The notes below the pieces were generated by a model. That model saw only the letters and a program-made list of their open reading frames with translations. It was not told where the DNA came from and did no database searches. Position numbers and translations under genes: made by a program. Shown here piece after piece: positions 37,340 through 46,762 of a stretch of DNA of 64,000 nucleotides; position 1 is the first letter of the stretch, and every line of letters starts with the position of its first letter. This DNA comes from Algoriphagus mannitolivorans DSM 15301 (GTDB taxonomy: Bacteria > Bacteroidota > Bacteroidia > Cytophagales > Cyclobacteriaceae): NCBI RefSeq assembly GCF_000429425.1, contig NZ_AUBV01000001.1:62001-126000 (forward strand). Reading direction: 5' to 3'.

Positions 37340-37975
37340 TTAATTTTTTAATTCGTTGTAATAAGCTGTAATCCGAAGTAGATCTCCGCGTTTGTCGTGC
37401 TCCAGTCTGTTTTTCCTCATGAAGAGATTAATCTCATTGTCGTAGCCTGGAAGCATGGTAAACAGGTCCTTTTTCTTCAAGCTATATCTCTCAAGCCTTC
37501 CATTTTTGAAAAAATAGTAATTGAAAGCTAATCGATAACCAATGGGAGAAGGCTGTCCCCAAAATGGATTCATGGCCATAGGGCCCCAGTTGTTCATGCC
37601 TCGATTATCTGTAGCGATATACTCTCTGCAAAGGAGGGCAATGTTTTCGCCCTGAGTCAATACTTCAAAAAAGATCGGAACCTCATAATCTCCATTTAAA
37701 GCATAAGGAAGGCTGTAGAATTTTCGGATGCCTCCGTAAGTTTCATCATAAATTTCAAAATTAGAAACATTGGACGCCGTGAATGTGGTCACAGTCTCGG
37801 TTTGAAGCTGCACCACATTGTTATCTAAATCATATTTCACCAAGCCAGAAACGGTCTGGCCATCGGCAAGAAATATATTTCCCTTGTGCCAAATCTGGGA
37901 AGGAAACTGGTTTTGAGCCTGTAATCCAAAACAAGCGAATACAAGCAATAAAACAGAAAATATTACCTTATTCAT
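37340..37975 (-). CDS. Secreted protein of unknown function, co-transcribed with surE
   Basis: The ATG at 37975 gives 211 residues; a TTG nine bases upstream is less likely. A signal peptide (MNKVIFSVLLLVFACFGLQAQ) is followed by a beta-rich domain with GNIFLADGQTVSGLVKYDL. This resembles small Bacteroidota proteins in which a periplasmic beta-barrel-like repeat holds a surface feature. I do not recognise a named family. The stop codon (37342-37340) touches the surE start codon. Confidence 0.72.
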   Translation of the reverse strand: MNKVIFSVLLLVFACFGLQAQNQFPSQIWHKGNIFLADGQTVSGLVKYDLDNNVVQLQTETVTTFTASNVSNFEIYDETYGGIRKFYSLPYALNGDYEVPIFFEVLTQGENIALLCREYIATDNRGMNNWGPMAMNPFWGQPSPIGYRLAFNYYFFKNGRLERYSLKKKDLFTMLPGYDNEINLFMRKNRLEHDKRGDLLRITAYYNELKN

Positions 37976-38066
37976 GAATATCAACTTTTAAAATGATAAA
38001 CGCTGCCCCTGCATTTGGGTTGTTTCAAAACCGAACAAATCCTTTAACCAAAATACAAAAACCGGA

Positions 38067-39278
38067 TTATTTCAGGATGTTATGTCCCATTTTATCACGC
38101 TTGGTCTGAAGGTATTTTTCATTGTGAGGATTAGGTTTGATTTCAATCGGAACCTGCTCCACGATTTCAAGACCGTAACCCAGTAGGCCAACTCTTTTCT
38201 GGGGATTATTGGAGATCAATCTGATTTTGCTGATTTCCAGATCCCGAAGAATTTGTGCCCCCACTCCATAATCCCGGCTATCCATTGGAAGGCCCAAAGC
38301 CAAATTAGCCTGAACGGTATCCATCCCCTGCTCCTGTAGCTTATAAGCTTTCAGTTTATTAATCAAGCCAATTCCTCTACCTTCCTGATTCATATACAGG
38401 ACGACACCTTTCCCTTCTTTTTCGACCATTTCCATGGCTGCATGAAGCTGTGGCCCACAATCGCAACGGCAAGATCCAAAGATATCCCCGGTAGCGCAGG
38501 AGGAATGGACACGGACCAAAACAGGCTCATCTTTTTCCCAAGTGCCTTTTATCAAAGCCATGTGAATTTCCTGTGTATTGGTCTGCCGGAAAGCAATCAA
38601 ATCAAAATCACCCCAGTTGGTAGGCATTTCCACACCTATCTCCCGCTTGATCAGGGATTCATTTTTTAGCCTATAGGCAATCAAATCTTTGATTGAAACT
38701 AACTTCAGGTTAAATCGCTCGCTTACTTTGATCAAATCCGGAAGTCTGGCCATCGTGCCATCTTCGTTCATAATTTCCACCAAAACTCCTGCCGGAGCCA
38801 AGCCCGCAAGTCTGGCAAAATCTATAGCTGCCTCAGTGTGGCCGGACCTTCTTAAAACTCCGCCTCTTTTGGCCTTCAAGGGAAAAATATGCCCTGGCTT
38901 TCCCAATTCACTCGGATGAATGGAATCGTCAATCAAAGCTTTAATAGTTTTGGCACGGTCAGATGCTGAAATTCCCGTGGTACATCCATGACCTACAAGG
39001 TCCACCGATACAGTAAATGGAGTCTCAAAAGCAGCGGTATTGGTACCTACCATTAATTCCAATCCCAATTGATCACATCGGTCTTCAATGAGCGGAGCGC
39101 AGATCAGACCACGACCATGGGTAGCCATGAAATTGACGATTTCTGGAGTGATTTTTTCTGCTGCGCAAATAAAATCCCCTTCGTTTTCACGATCCTCATC
39201 GTCCACGACGATGATCACTTCACCGTTTTTTATGGCTTCAATGGCTTCTTCTATAGAATGAAGTTGGTAGTTTTCCAC
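38067..39278 (-). CDS. ribBA: Bifunctional DHBP synthase / GTP cyclohydrolase II
   Basis: RibBA makes two riboflavin precursors: DHBP from ribulose 5-phosphate and the pyrimidine from GTP. The best start is the GTG at 39278, giving [13 protein letters not shown]; a reading from 39368 adds 30 unfamiliar residues and overlaps dnaG. The RibB half shows [17 protein letters not shown] and the phosphate-binding [13 protein letters not shown]. The RibA half shows zinc cysteines in [12 protein letters not shown] and the catalytic [14 protein letters not shown]. Total 403 residues is normal. It follows dnaG by 82 bases; no FMN riboswitch is visible in that gap. Confidence 0.93.
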   Translation of the reverse strand: MENYQLHSIEEAIEAIKNGEVIIVVDDEDRENEGDFICAAEKITPEIVNFMATHGRGLICAPLIEDRCDQLGLELMVGTNTAAFETPFTVSVDLVGHGCTTGISASDRAKTIKALIDDSIHPSELGKPGHIFPLKAKRGGVLRRSGHTEAAIDFARLAGLAPAGVLVEIMNEDGTMARLPDLIKVSERFNLKLVSIKDLIAYRLKNESLIKREIGVEMPTNWGDFDLIAFRQTNTQEIHMALIKGTWEKDEPVLVRVHSSCATGDIFGSCRCDCGPQLHAAMEMVEKEGKGVVLYMNQEGRGIGLINKLKAYKLQEQGMDTVQANLALGLPMDSRDYGVGAQILRDLEISKIRLISNNPQKRVGLLGYGLEIVEQVPIEIKPNPHNEKYLQTKRDKMGHNILK

Positions 39279-39360
39279 GGGTTTTCTTGTTTGATTAACT
39301 GGGACACAAAGGTAGGCTGTTTCTCCCTCAAAACTGATAAAGACCAAAGAAAGTTTGGCA

Positions 39361-41298
39361 TTATCCAATCACTATACCCAGCTCCTTATCAATTTCGTAT
39401 TGCACTTTTTTCAACTCCATGTAAATGAGCTGATATTCAAGGATCTTTTCAGGCTCCTCTCCTTTCTCTTCCCCTGATTTAATTTTATTCTTAGCCTCAT
39501 CCATCATTTTCATGATCAGCCTTCTTTTGAGACGAAGGATACTTTTGTACGCAGTGGAAGCTAGATCATCAGATTCTACATGGATAAAGATTTGGTGCCT
39601 TTCATGCCAATGGTGACTGACTTCATGCCGAGGAGTGATAAGATCTATCGCTTCTTTTTGGATCTCTGGGTCTTGGTGCCTAGTGAATATATCAATGGAC
39701 GGAATCTCTCCTTTTGCCAATCTGGACCGGTATTCAAAAAGGATTTTCTGATAAATTGGGGTCTTAAATTCCAGCTCTTCTGTCTCTGAAAGTAAATATT
39801 GAGATAAATACAGATCCTCATCACCGATTTTTTCCAATCCGTAATTCAACAAAAGACGGATGGTTTCCTTCTCCTGAATGCTTAATACCTCATCCAGTGA
39901 AATTGTTGGATCCTTTACCGGAATAAGTTCTTCAAGGGCTGCTTCGGCTTCCTTCTCTTCTTTGGATTTCTGAAAATGATCCCGCTGATGCTTCAGCATG
40001 GTTTTATTCAGTTCCCCCAGAAGGATTTCCTCTTCAATTTGAAGTAAGCCTGATGCTTCTTTGGTGTAGACCGACCGAACGATAGGATCCGGTATTTTTC
40101 CGATACTTTGGACTACTTCGCGGATTACCTCAGCCTTTCTGATTGGATCTTTGGCGATTTCATCTTTGTAAAGCCCAATTTTAAACCCGATAAAGTCCTT
40201 GCTGTTTTGCTCCAAATACTCCTGAAAAGCTTGACTTCCAACCTTTCTGGAATAACTGTCCGGATCTTCTCCATCCGGAAAAACCACAGCCTTAACATGA
40301 AGTCCTCCTTCCAAAAGCAAATCAATCCCCCTGAGAGAAGCTTTGATCCCTGCCGAGTCACCATCATACAATACAGTGACATGGTTGGTGAATCGCTTGA
40401 TCAATTTGATTTGTCCCTCAGTAAGGGAAGTCCCCGATGAAGCCACCACATTTTCAATTCCCGATAAATGCATGGAAACCACATCGGTGTATCCTTCTAC
40501 CAGGTAGCAGTTGTCTTTGTCCCGAATAGATTTTTTAGCCTGAAAAATCCCGTAGAGCACATCACTCTTGTGGTAAACCGGAGTTTCAGGAGAGTTGATG
40601 TATTTGGGCTGATTCTTATCCTTGGTCAGAATTCTCGCACCAAAAGCGATGGGCTTCCCACTGACATTGTGGATAGTGAAAGTGACGCGATTTCTAAATC
40701 TATCATAAAGCCTGCTGGGATCTCCTTCCTTTTGCAAAATCAAACCCGCTTTCAGCAAGATATCTTCCTGAAAACCATTGTTTTTTGCCGCCTTAAGTAA
40801 ATTATCCCACCCATCCAGCGCATAACCTAAGTCAAACTTCTGAATTATCTGGGGAGTAAAGCCTCTCTCTTTAAAATAGCTTAAACCAATCGACCTTCCT
40901 TCCTCCGTTTCTAGGTTTTTCACAAAAAAATCCTTGGCAAAATTCAAGGCAATGAACAGGCTTTCCCGCTCATTTTGCTCTAGATTTTGCTCTGGCGTAA
41001 GCTTTTCATCCTCTTCTATCTCTATGCCATACTTGATCGCCAAATGTCGGATCGCCTCCTGAAAGCCAATTCCTTCAATATCCATAATAAACTGGATAGG
41101 ATCTCCGGCCTTTCCACAACCAAAGCATTTATAGATCTGCTTGGCAGGAGAAATCGAAAATGATGGCGTTTTTTCCCCATGAAAAGGACAACATGCCCAA
41201 AGATTCTGGCCCTTCTTTTTGAGTGGGACATACTCTCCCACCACTTCTTCAATGTCGGCACGTTCTCTTACTAGGTCGGATGTATGTTTACTGATCAT
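39361..41298 (-). CDS. dnaG: DNA primase
   Basis: DnaG makes RNA primers for replication. The 645 residues start [20 protein letters not shown]. The N-terminal CHC2 zinc site uses Cys37, His40, Cys58 and Cys61 ([18 protein letters not shown]). The TOPRIM domain carries YLVEGYTDV and LYDGDSAG. The C-terminal helicase-binding part is less conserved and ends with [21 protein letters not shown]. It is divergent from the mrp gene and likely shares a transcript with ribBA. Confidence 0.96.
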   Translation of the reverse strand: MISKHTSDLVRERADIEEVVGEYVPLKKKGQNLWACCPFHGEKTPSFSISPAKQIYKCFGCGKAGDPIQFIMDIEGIGFQEAIRHLAIKYGIEIEEDEKLTPEQNLEQNERESLFIALNFAKDFFVKNLETEEGRSIGLSYFKERGFTPQIIQKFDLGYALDGWDNLLKAAKNNGFQEDILLKAGLILQKEGDPSRLYDRFRNRVTFTIHNVSGKPIAFGARILTKDKNQPKYINSPETPVYHKSDVLYGIFQAKKSIRDKDNCYLVEGYTDVVSMHLSGIENVVASSGTSLTEGQIKLIKRFTNHVTVLYDGDSAGIKASLRGIDLLLEGGLHVKAVVFPDGEDPDSYSRKVGSQAFQEYLEQNSKDFIGFKIGLYKDEIAKDPIRKAEVIREVVQSIGKIPDPIVRSVYTKEASGLLQIEEEILLGELNKTMLKHQRDHFQKSKEEKEAEAALEELIPVKDPTISLDEVLSIQEKETIRLLLNYGLEKIGDEDLYLSQYLLSETEELEFKTPIYQKILFEYRSRLAKGEIPSIDIFTRHQDPEIQKEAIDLITPRHEVSHHWHERHQIFIHVESDDLASTAYKSILRLKRRLIMKMMDEAKNKIKSGEEKGEEPEKILEYQLIYMELKKVQYEIDKELGIVIG

Positions 41299-41366
41299 AG
41301 GAAAGGGGATGCAACAAAGTTAAAATCTAGACCGGATAATTGAAGTAGAATCTGAGAACTATTCAG

Positions 41367-41397
41367 CCCCGCGGGGAGTTTCTATCCAAAATAGAAA
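41367..41397. promoter_or_regulatory. Two palindromes upstream of mrp
   Basis: CCCCGCGGGG (41367-41376) and TTTCTAT-CCAAA-ATAGAAA (41379-41397) lie between divergent dnaG and mrp. They could be operator sites; no regulator can be named. Confidence 0.4.
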
Positions 41398-41452
41398 TTG
41401 GTTTTTCTAAGAGACAATCTTAGGCTAACTTGCGAAAAATTTAATAACACCC

Positions 41453-42547
41453 ATGCTTTTGACTTCTGAAGATATAAAAAAGACCCTTTCCAGAGTTCAG
41501 GATCCTGATCTTAAAAGAGATCTGGTCTCTTTGGGAATGATTCAATCCATCCAAATCGAAGGGAAAAAGGTAAGTTTCAAAGTGGTTCTGACCACTCCTG
41601 CCTGTCCTCTAAAGGAAGTAATCAAAAATAATTGCTTGGAGGCGTTGGAAGAAGATCACGGCAAGGAATGGGAATGGGAAATTTTCATGACTTCACAGGT
41701 AACCACTGTACGGGAAGCCACTCCTATTCTTCCTGAAGTTAAAAATATCATTGCTATTGCTTCAGGAAAAGGTGGAGTTGGAAAATCAACCACTTCCGTC
41801 AATCTTGCTGTGGCCTTGGCAAAATCCGGCGCAAAAGTGGGATTGATCGATGCTGACATTTCAGGCCCTTCTATCCCTACCATGTTTAATGTAGAAGGCG
41901 AACAGCCTGCAGTCAAAAAGGTAGGTGAAAAAAATACGATCATCCCAATCACCCAATATGGAGTAAAACTGATGTCTATCGGGTTTTTGACCCCAGCTGA
42001 CAGTGCAGTCGTTTGGAGAGGACCAATGGCCAGTTCTGCTTTGAGGCAATTTATCGCTGATGTGGAATGGGGAGAGTTGGACTACTTATTGATTGATTTG
42101 CCTCCAGGGACATCCGACATCCACTTAACTATGGTGCAAACAGTACCTGTGACAGGCGCAGTGATTGTCACCACTCCTCAAAAAATTGCCTTAGCTGACG
42201 CAAACAAAGGTCTTTCCATGTTTAAGCAGCCTCAAATTAATGTACCTGTCTTAGGTGTTATTGAAAATATGGCTTATTTTACGCCAGAGGAACTCCCGGA
42301 AAATAAATACTATTTATTTGGAAAAGACGGAGGAAAAAAGCTTGCTGAAAAATATCAGGTACCGTTTTTGGGCGAAGTCCCAATCGTGCAATCCATCAGG
42401 GAAAGCGGGGACACCGGATATCCAGCAGTATTGAAAGTTGGCCCGACCCAAGATGCCTATATGAATTTGGCAGAATCTGTAGCAAGACAAATTGCCATCA
42501 GAAATGCCTCGAGTGAGAAAACAACAATTGTAGAAGTAAAAGCCTAA
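41453..42547 (+). CDS. Mrp/NBP35-type Fe-S carrier ATPase lacking the CxxC motif
   Basis: The 364-residue protein belongs to the ApbC/Mrp family, P-loop ATPases that carry Fe-S clusters. An N-terminal MIP18-like domain (about 1-85) precedes the P-loop ASGKGGVGKSTTS (about 103-115), DADISGPSIPTMF and PPGTSDIHLTMVQ. Where ApbC/Mrp has a cluster-binding Cys-x-x-Cys after ENM-x-YF, this protein has ENMAYFTPEELPENKYYLFG with no cysteine. Its gene lies eight bases upstream of a NifU-type protein that does contain CxxC, so cluster chemistry may be supplied by the partner. Confidence 0.9.
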   Translation: MLLTSEDIKKTLSRVQDPDLKRDLVSLGMIQSIQIEGKKVSFKVVLTTPACPLKEVIKNNCLEALEEDHGKEWEWEIFMTSQVTTVREATPILPEVKNIIAIASGKGGVGKSTTSVNLAVALAKSGAKVGLIDADISGPSIPTMFNVEGEQPAVKKVGEKNTIIPITQYGVKLMSIGFLTPADSAVVWRGPMASSALRQFIADVEWGELDYLLIDLPPGTSDIHLTMVQTVPVTGAVIVTTPQKIALADANKGLSMFKQPQINVPVLGVIENMAYFTPEELPENKYYLFGKDGGKKLAEKYQVPFLGEVPIVQSIRESGDTGYPAVLKVGPTQDAYMNLAESVARQIAIRNASSEKTTIVEVKA

Positions 42548-42555
42548 GAGAATAC

Positions 42556-42804
42556 ATGGAAACTGGACTAAGAGAAAAAATTGAATTTGCTCTGGATACA
42601 ATCAGACCTTATCTGGAAGCTGACGGAGGTAATGTCCGGGTCGTGGAATTGACGGATGATTTTGTGTTAAAAATTGAAATGACAGGAAATTGCGGCTCAT
42701 GCCCCATGTCCTCGATGACCTTAAAAGCAGGTGTCGAAGAAGCTATCAAAAGAGCTATCCCCGAAATCACCCGGGTAGAAGCTATCAATTTAACATTTGC
42801 CTGA
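42556..42804 (+). CDS. NifU C-terminal domain protein (Nfu-type Fe-S scaffold)
   Basis: The 82-residue protein is a stand-alone Nfu domain, which binds and passes on Fe-S clusters. The signatures are RPYLEADGGNVRVVEL and the cluster-ligand motif GNCGSCPMSS with two cysteines about three residues apart (about 40-44). It follows the Mrp ATPase gene by eight bases and forms a short Fe-S assembly unit with it. Confidence 0.92.
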   Translation: METGLREKIEFALDTIRPYLEADGGNVRVVELTDDFVLKIEMTGNCGSCPMSSMTLKAGVEEAIKRAIPEITRVEAINLTFA

Positions 42805-42819
42805 TCTTAACTTTTCTGA

Positions 42820-45800
42820 ATGAAAACAGGCTTCCGACTCCTGAGCTTTTTGTCATTTGTACTCATTAGTACCATAATGACTCCTTTTGCCTTTAGCCAG
42901 AAAATGGAATTAAAGGCAATTGATAATTTTCAAACTTCATCCCATTCCCATACCGAAAAATGTGGCCACTCATTTCTAGAAGCCATGATGGAAAAGGAAA
43001 TGGGATATTTCGGAAGCAAAACTTTCATGGAAAGCTGGTTTGAACAGAAAATCAGTGAACGCAGAAATACTCCTCAATTAAGAATACAAGAAGAAGTAAG
43101 AAAAATCCCTGTAGTTGTCCATGTGATCCACACAGGTTCTGCATTGGGAGTCGGAACAAACATTCCTGATTCTCAAATTTTTAATCAAATTCAAACACTC
43201 AACGAGGATTTCAGACGACTCAATGCCGATGCCTCAAGAACTCCTGCTGCTTTTCAGCCTGTAGCTGCAGATTCAAAAATTGAATTTGTACTCGCTAAGC
43301 AAGATCCAAATGGTCTTCCTACTACGGGAATTGTAAGAGTTCAGGGTCCGAATTTGACTTACTCTCCAAATGACGCCACCCTAATCGGTCAAACGTCCCA
43401 ATGGAACCCAGAAGAATATATGAATATTTGGGTCGTTCCATTGGTTTCTCCATTTATTGGGTATGCTTCTTTCCCTATTTCCAATTTACCAGGTTTAAAC
43501 TTCCCCGCTACTTCAGCAATCACCGATGGTGTTACTATTGATTATCGATTTTTTGGATCGAATGGAAGCGCTATTTCTGCTTCCAAAGGTAGAACCGCCA
43601 CACATGAGGTCGGACACTACTTAGGCTTGAGACATATCTGGGGAGACGGAGGTTGTGGTGTAGATGATTTTGTAACCGATACTCCCGAACAAGATAATTC
43701 CAACACAACCTGTAACGACAACTTATCCAGATTCTCCTGTGGATCTCAGGACATGGTTCAAAATTACATGGATTATACCCCTGATGCCTGTATGAACCTG
43801 TTTACAAAAGGGCAGGTTGAAAGATTCAATGTGGTTTTAGCTAACAGCCCCCGAAGAATCACTTTAGTAAATAACAGGGCTACTCGGGAGCCTGTTTTGG
43901 AAAATAGAGATTTGGCGATTATCAAAATCATCGAGCCTTTAACCGCTATTTGCGATCTGACGGTTTCTCCAACAATTGAGATTGCCAATGCCGGCTCTCA
44001 AACCATCACTTCCGCCAGAATAGAATTCCTTAGAAACGGAGCTTTGGTAGAAAGCAAATTAGTTTCCACCAACCTTACCACGGGGCAAATCACCCGGGTA
44101 ACTTTCAAAGACATCGTAGTTCCGGCAACCGGATCCAACGAGTTTACATTTACTGTCACGGAAGTAAATGGACAATCAGATCAAAATGCCGCCAATAACA
44201 CGTTGACATCCCGACCTGTAATTCAAGGAGAATTGACTCTTCCTTATACCTATGACATATCCAAATTCCCGGGAGATTGGATAGTTACCAATCCAGATGG
44301 AGGATTTTCATGGGAAAGAACCAATATCACGGTTTCAGGTCAAAGTCAACAGGCAATTTATATCAGAAACTATGAGTATGAAGGCCCTGGTCAATTTGAC
44401 TTTTTCTCTTCTCCTGCCATAGATCTTGCAAAATACCCAAATGCTCAATTGGTTTTTGAGGTTGCGCATGGACCATACAATCAATCCGGCTTTCAGGATG
44501 CGCTGATCGTGGCGATTTCTCAGGATTGCGGTTCCAACTTTGATATCGCAGGGGCTAAATACAATAAGTCAGGCACAAGGTTAGGCACGGCATCGGCCAC
44601 ATTGGACGAATTTATTCCTGTGAATTCAAGCCAGTTTAGACTTGAAGTAGTCAATCTTTCCAGATACAAAGATCTTGGAAAAATCAGGCTGTCCTTTATC
44701 AATCAGAATGCCTACGGCAATAACATTTATCTGAGAAATATCAGAATTCTTCCTGAAGAGCAATTCAAGTACGGAATGGTCATCAATCAATTGGTTGCTC
44801 CTTCACCGATCAACGATGGATCAGGTACCCAGGAAGAAGTGCAAGTAACCAATACAGGAAATCTGCCTGTCACTAGCTTCTTTTTCTCCAGGACTACAAA
44901 TTCTGGGGCAACTCAGACTTTTGTGGCTTCCGGGTCTACTATCCAACCAGGAGAGCAAACCGTATTGGTATTGAATAACTCCACCGCTGCAGGTCTAAAT
45001 AGACTGGCTTACCGACTCTCGGAACCGAATTTTGACCAAAATGCAGACTCCTATCCTGAGTTTACCAGATTCTTGGTTCGAAGTACGGATAGAACTGAAG
45101 TTCCTTGGAGGCAAAATTTCAATAACAGCACCTCTTTAGCGCCATGGATTTCAATTAATCCAGAATCCAATGGAACCAGTTGGTCAATTTCTCCAATTTC
45201 TTCCGCGGCAGGACCAAATAACCTGGGAAGAACCAATTCCTTGTTGAATGGGCAGAATTATTGGTTGGGGACCCCTGTTTTTGACTTAAGTGTAAGTCGC
45301 CAGGCCAGTGTCTTCTTTGATATTGCTGCAGGTACTGTCAATCCTGAAACTTCACTTAGCCTATTGGCAAGCAAAGACGGCGGTAACAATTATACCGAGA
45401 TTTGGAAAGAGACAGGGACAAAGCTCTCGACGGTCACAGCTGGCGAGGCCAATCCAGGTTCAGCATCCGATTTTGTCAGAAAATACGTGAACCTGACCCA
45501 ATTTGCTGGTCCAGGCTCTAAAAATGTCCGTTTGGCTTTTGTTCTCAATGCCAAAGGAGCTTCAAATAGCACCATTTATTTGGACAATCTTGAGCTATTC
45601 TTGAGAGCAAATCCAGATCCTGTCATCCCGGTGGAAGGATCAAGCGTTTTGTTTCCAAACCCCGCTTCCGATTATTTCAACATCTCATTCAATTTGCCAA
45701 GGAGGGAAAATGTGCGGATTCAGGTGATCTCTTCTACGGGAGCTGTGGTGCAGGATATTACCTATGATGGTACTTTAAACCAAACCTATACCTTCTCAAG

Positions 45801-45882
45801 ACAAACATTCGCCCCAGGATTGTATATCATAAAAATCTCTTCAAATACACTCCAGGAGTTAAAGCGACTGATCATAAATTAA
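42820..45882 (+). CDS. T9SS-exported M43 (pappalysin-like) metalloprotease
   Basis: The 1020-residue secreted protease has a signal peptide (about 1-27) and a propeptide. Its zinc motif HEVGHYLGLRH (about 262-272) is followed by GGCGVDDFVTDTPEQDN and a calcium-site/Met-turn region typical of cytophagalysins (peptidase M43). Later domains are beta-sandwich and jelly-roll repeats with CARDB-like and MAM-like character (about 370-930). The last about 80 residues, beginning VLFPNPASDYFNISFNL, form the T9SS type A sorting signal. Substrates are probably polypeptides or cell-surface proteins. Unexpectedly it follows the Fe-S genes by 15 bases and may share their transcript. Confidence 0.9.
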   Translation: MKTGFRLLSFLSFVLISTIMTPFAFSQKMELKAIDNFQTSSHSHTEKCGHSFLEAMMEKEMGYFGSKTFMESWFEQKISERRNTPQLRIQEEVRKIPVVVHVIHTGSALGVGTNIPDSQIFNQIQTLNEDFRRLNADASRTPAAFQPVAADSKIEFVLAKQDPNGLPTTGIVRVQGPNLTYSPNDATLIGQTSQWNPEEYMNIWVVPLVSPFIGYASFPISNLPGLNFPATSAITDGVTIDYRFFGSNGSAISASKGRTATHEVGHYLGLRHIWGDGGCGVDDFVTDTPEQDNSNTTCNDNLSRFSCGSQDMVQNYMDYTPDACMNLFTKGQVERFNVVLANSPRRITLVNNRATREPVLENRDLAIIKIIEPLTAICDLTVSPTIEIANAGSQTITSARIEFLRNGALVESKLVSTNLTTGQITRVTFKDIVVPATGSNEFTFTVTEVNGQSDQNAANNTLTSRPVIQGELTLPYTYDISKFPGDWIVTNPDGGFSWERTNITVSGQSQQAIYIRNYEYEGPGQFDFFSSPAIDLAKYPNAQLVFEVAHGPYNQSGFQDALIVAISQDCGSNFDIAGAKYNKSGTRLGTASATLDEFIPVNSSQFRLEVVNLSRYKDLGKIRLSFINQNAYGNNIYLRNIRILPEEQFKYGMVINQLVAPSPINDGSGTQEEVQVTNTGNLPVTSFFFSRTTNSGATQTFVASGSTIQPGEQTVLVLNNSTAAGLNRLAYRLSEPNFDQNADSYPEFTRFLVRSTDRTEVPWRQNFNNSTSLAPWISINPESNGTSWSISPISSAAGPNNLGRTNSLLNGQNYWLGTPVFDLSVSRQASVFFDIAAGTVNPETSLSLLASKDGGNNYTEIWKETGTKLSTVTAGEANPGSASDFVRKYVNLTQFAGPGSKNVRLAFVLNAKGASNSTIYLDNLELFLRANPDPVIPVEGSSVLFPNPASDYFNISFNLPRRENVRIQVISSTGAVVQDITYDGTLNQTYTFSRQTFAPGLYIIKISSNTLQELKRLIIN

Positions 45883-45885
45883 TTT

Positions 45886-45922
45886 AAAATGAGCCGGAGT
45901 CAACACCTTCGGCTTATTTTTT
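45886..45922 (+). terminator. Terminator after the M43 protease gene
   Basis: AAAATGAGCCGGAG (45886-45899) pairs with CTTCGGCTTATTTT (45907-45920), two G-T pairs, followed by TT. Confidence 0.82.
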
Positions 45923-46002
45923 GCAAAGTGTGGCTTTCTAACCAAGGATTATTTTCAACCTTCAGCGATATTCAGTTTATATTTCGGAGCTAATATTTAC
46001 CA

Positions 46003-46758
46003 ATGAGTTCTACAGTCTCTTCCTTCAAAAAAATATCATTTCACATCCTGATCGTATTGGGATTAACCGTGCTTTTAGGCTTTTTATTTTTAAAAGTCTA
46101 TCTCCCATTATACACCAATCATGGAGAAACCGTCTCAGTACCTGATTTATCTGGCTACACCTTTGACGAAGCAAAAGGATTATTAGAATCTACTGGACTT
46201 CAATATGAAGTATCCATTGATTCTGGCTTTAGCACCGAATTGCCGGCTTTGGCCATATTAAAACAGATGCCAGAAGCAAGCTCCCAAGTCAAGAGCGGAC
46301 GAAAAATCTACTTGACTTTGAATGCTCAAAATGCTCCTATGCTGAAGATGCCAAATCTGGTCAATACTCCATTGAAAAATGTGCAAGAAATCCTCGCCAA
46401 CATGGGATTGGAAAGAGGGGACATCATTTATGTTCCGGATATCGGCATCAATGTCGTCTTAGAACAGCGTTACAGAGGAGTGAAAGTTCCCGAAGGATTT
46501 GAAGTTCCCAAAGGTGCGAGAATTGACTTAGTCGTGGGAGATGGTATGGGTAATCAGGTTCTTCAAGTTCCCAATCTAATTGGAATGGAAGAAGATGAGG
46601 CAGAATTTCTTATTTTAGGTTCGGGTCTAAGAGTGGGAAATAAAAACTACTCATCAAACGATACTATCCCGGCAGGAAGAATATTTCTTCAAACCCCTCC
46701 TGCAGGAATGGAAGTGAAAACCGGTGAACCCATCGATATCTGGATAGCAAAGAACTGA
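46003..46758 (+). CDS. PASTA-domain membrane protein
   Basis: The 251-residue protein has one N-terminal membrane helix (about 12-33) and three successive PASTA domains outside the membrane: about 44-108, about 115-180 and about 186-250. They have repeated VPDLSGYTFDEAKGLLEST-like openings. PASTA domains bind peptidoglycan fragments in Gram-positive kinases and PBPs; no kinase or PBP is attached here. It lies five bases upstream of a T9SS surface protein and then a rhodanese gene. That arrangement recurs in Bacteroidota as far as I recall. Confidence 0.88.
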   Translation: MSSTVSSFKKISFHILIVLGLTVLLGFLFLKVYLPLYTNHGETVSVPDLSGYTFDEAKGLLESTGLQYEVSIDSGFSTELPALAILKQMPEASSQVKSGRKIYLTLNAQNAPMLKMPNLVNTPLKNVQEILANMGLERGDIIYVPDIGINVVLEQRYRGVKVPEGFEVPKGARIDLVVGDGMGNQVLQVPNLIGMEEDEAEFLILGSGLRVGNKNYSSNDTIPAGRIFLQTPPAGMEVKTGEPIDIWIAKN

Positions 46759-46762
46759 TTAC

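Noticed and set aside
39279..39368. Longer N-terminus of RibBA from 39368
   Set aside because: It overlaps dnaG, and the extra residues do not fit RibBA; the GTG at 39278 gives the expected N-terminus.
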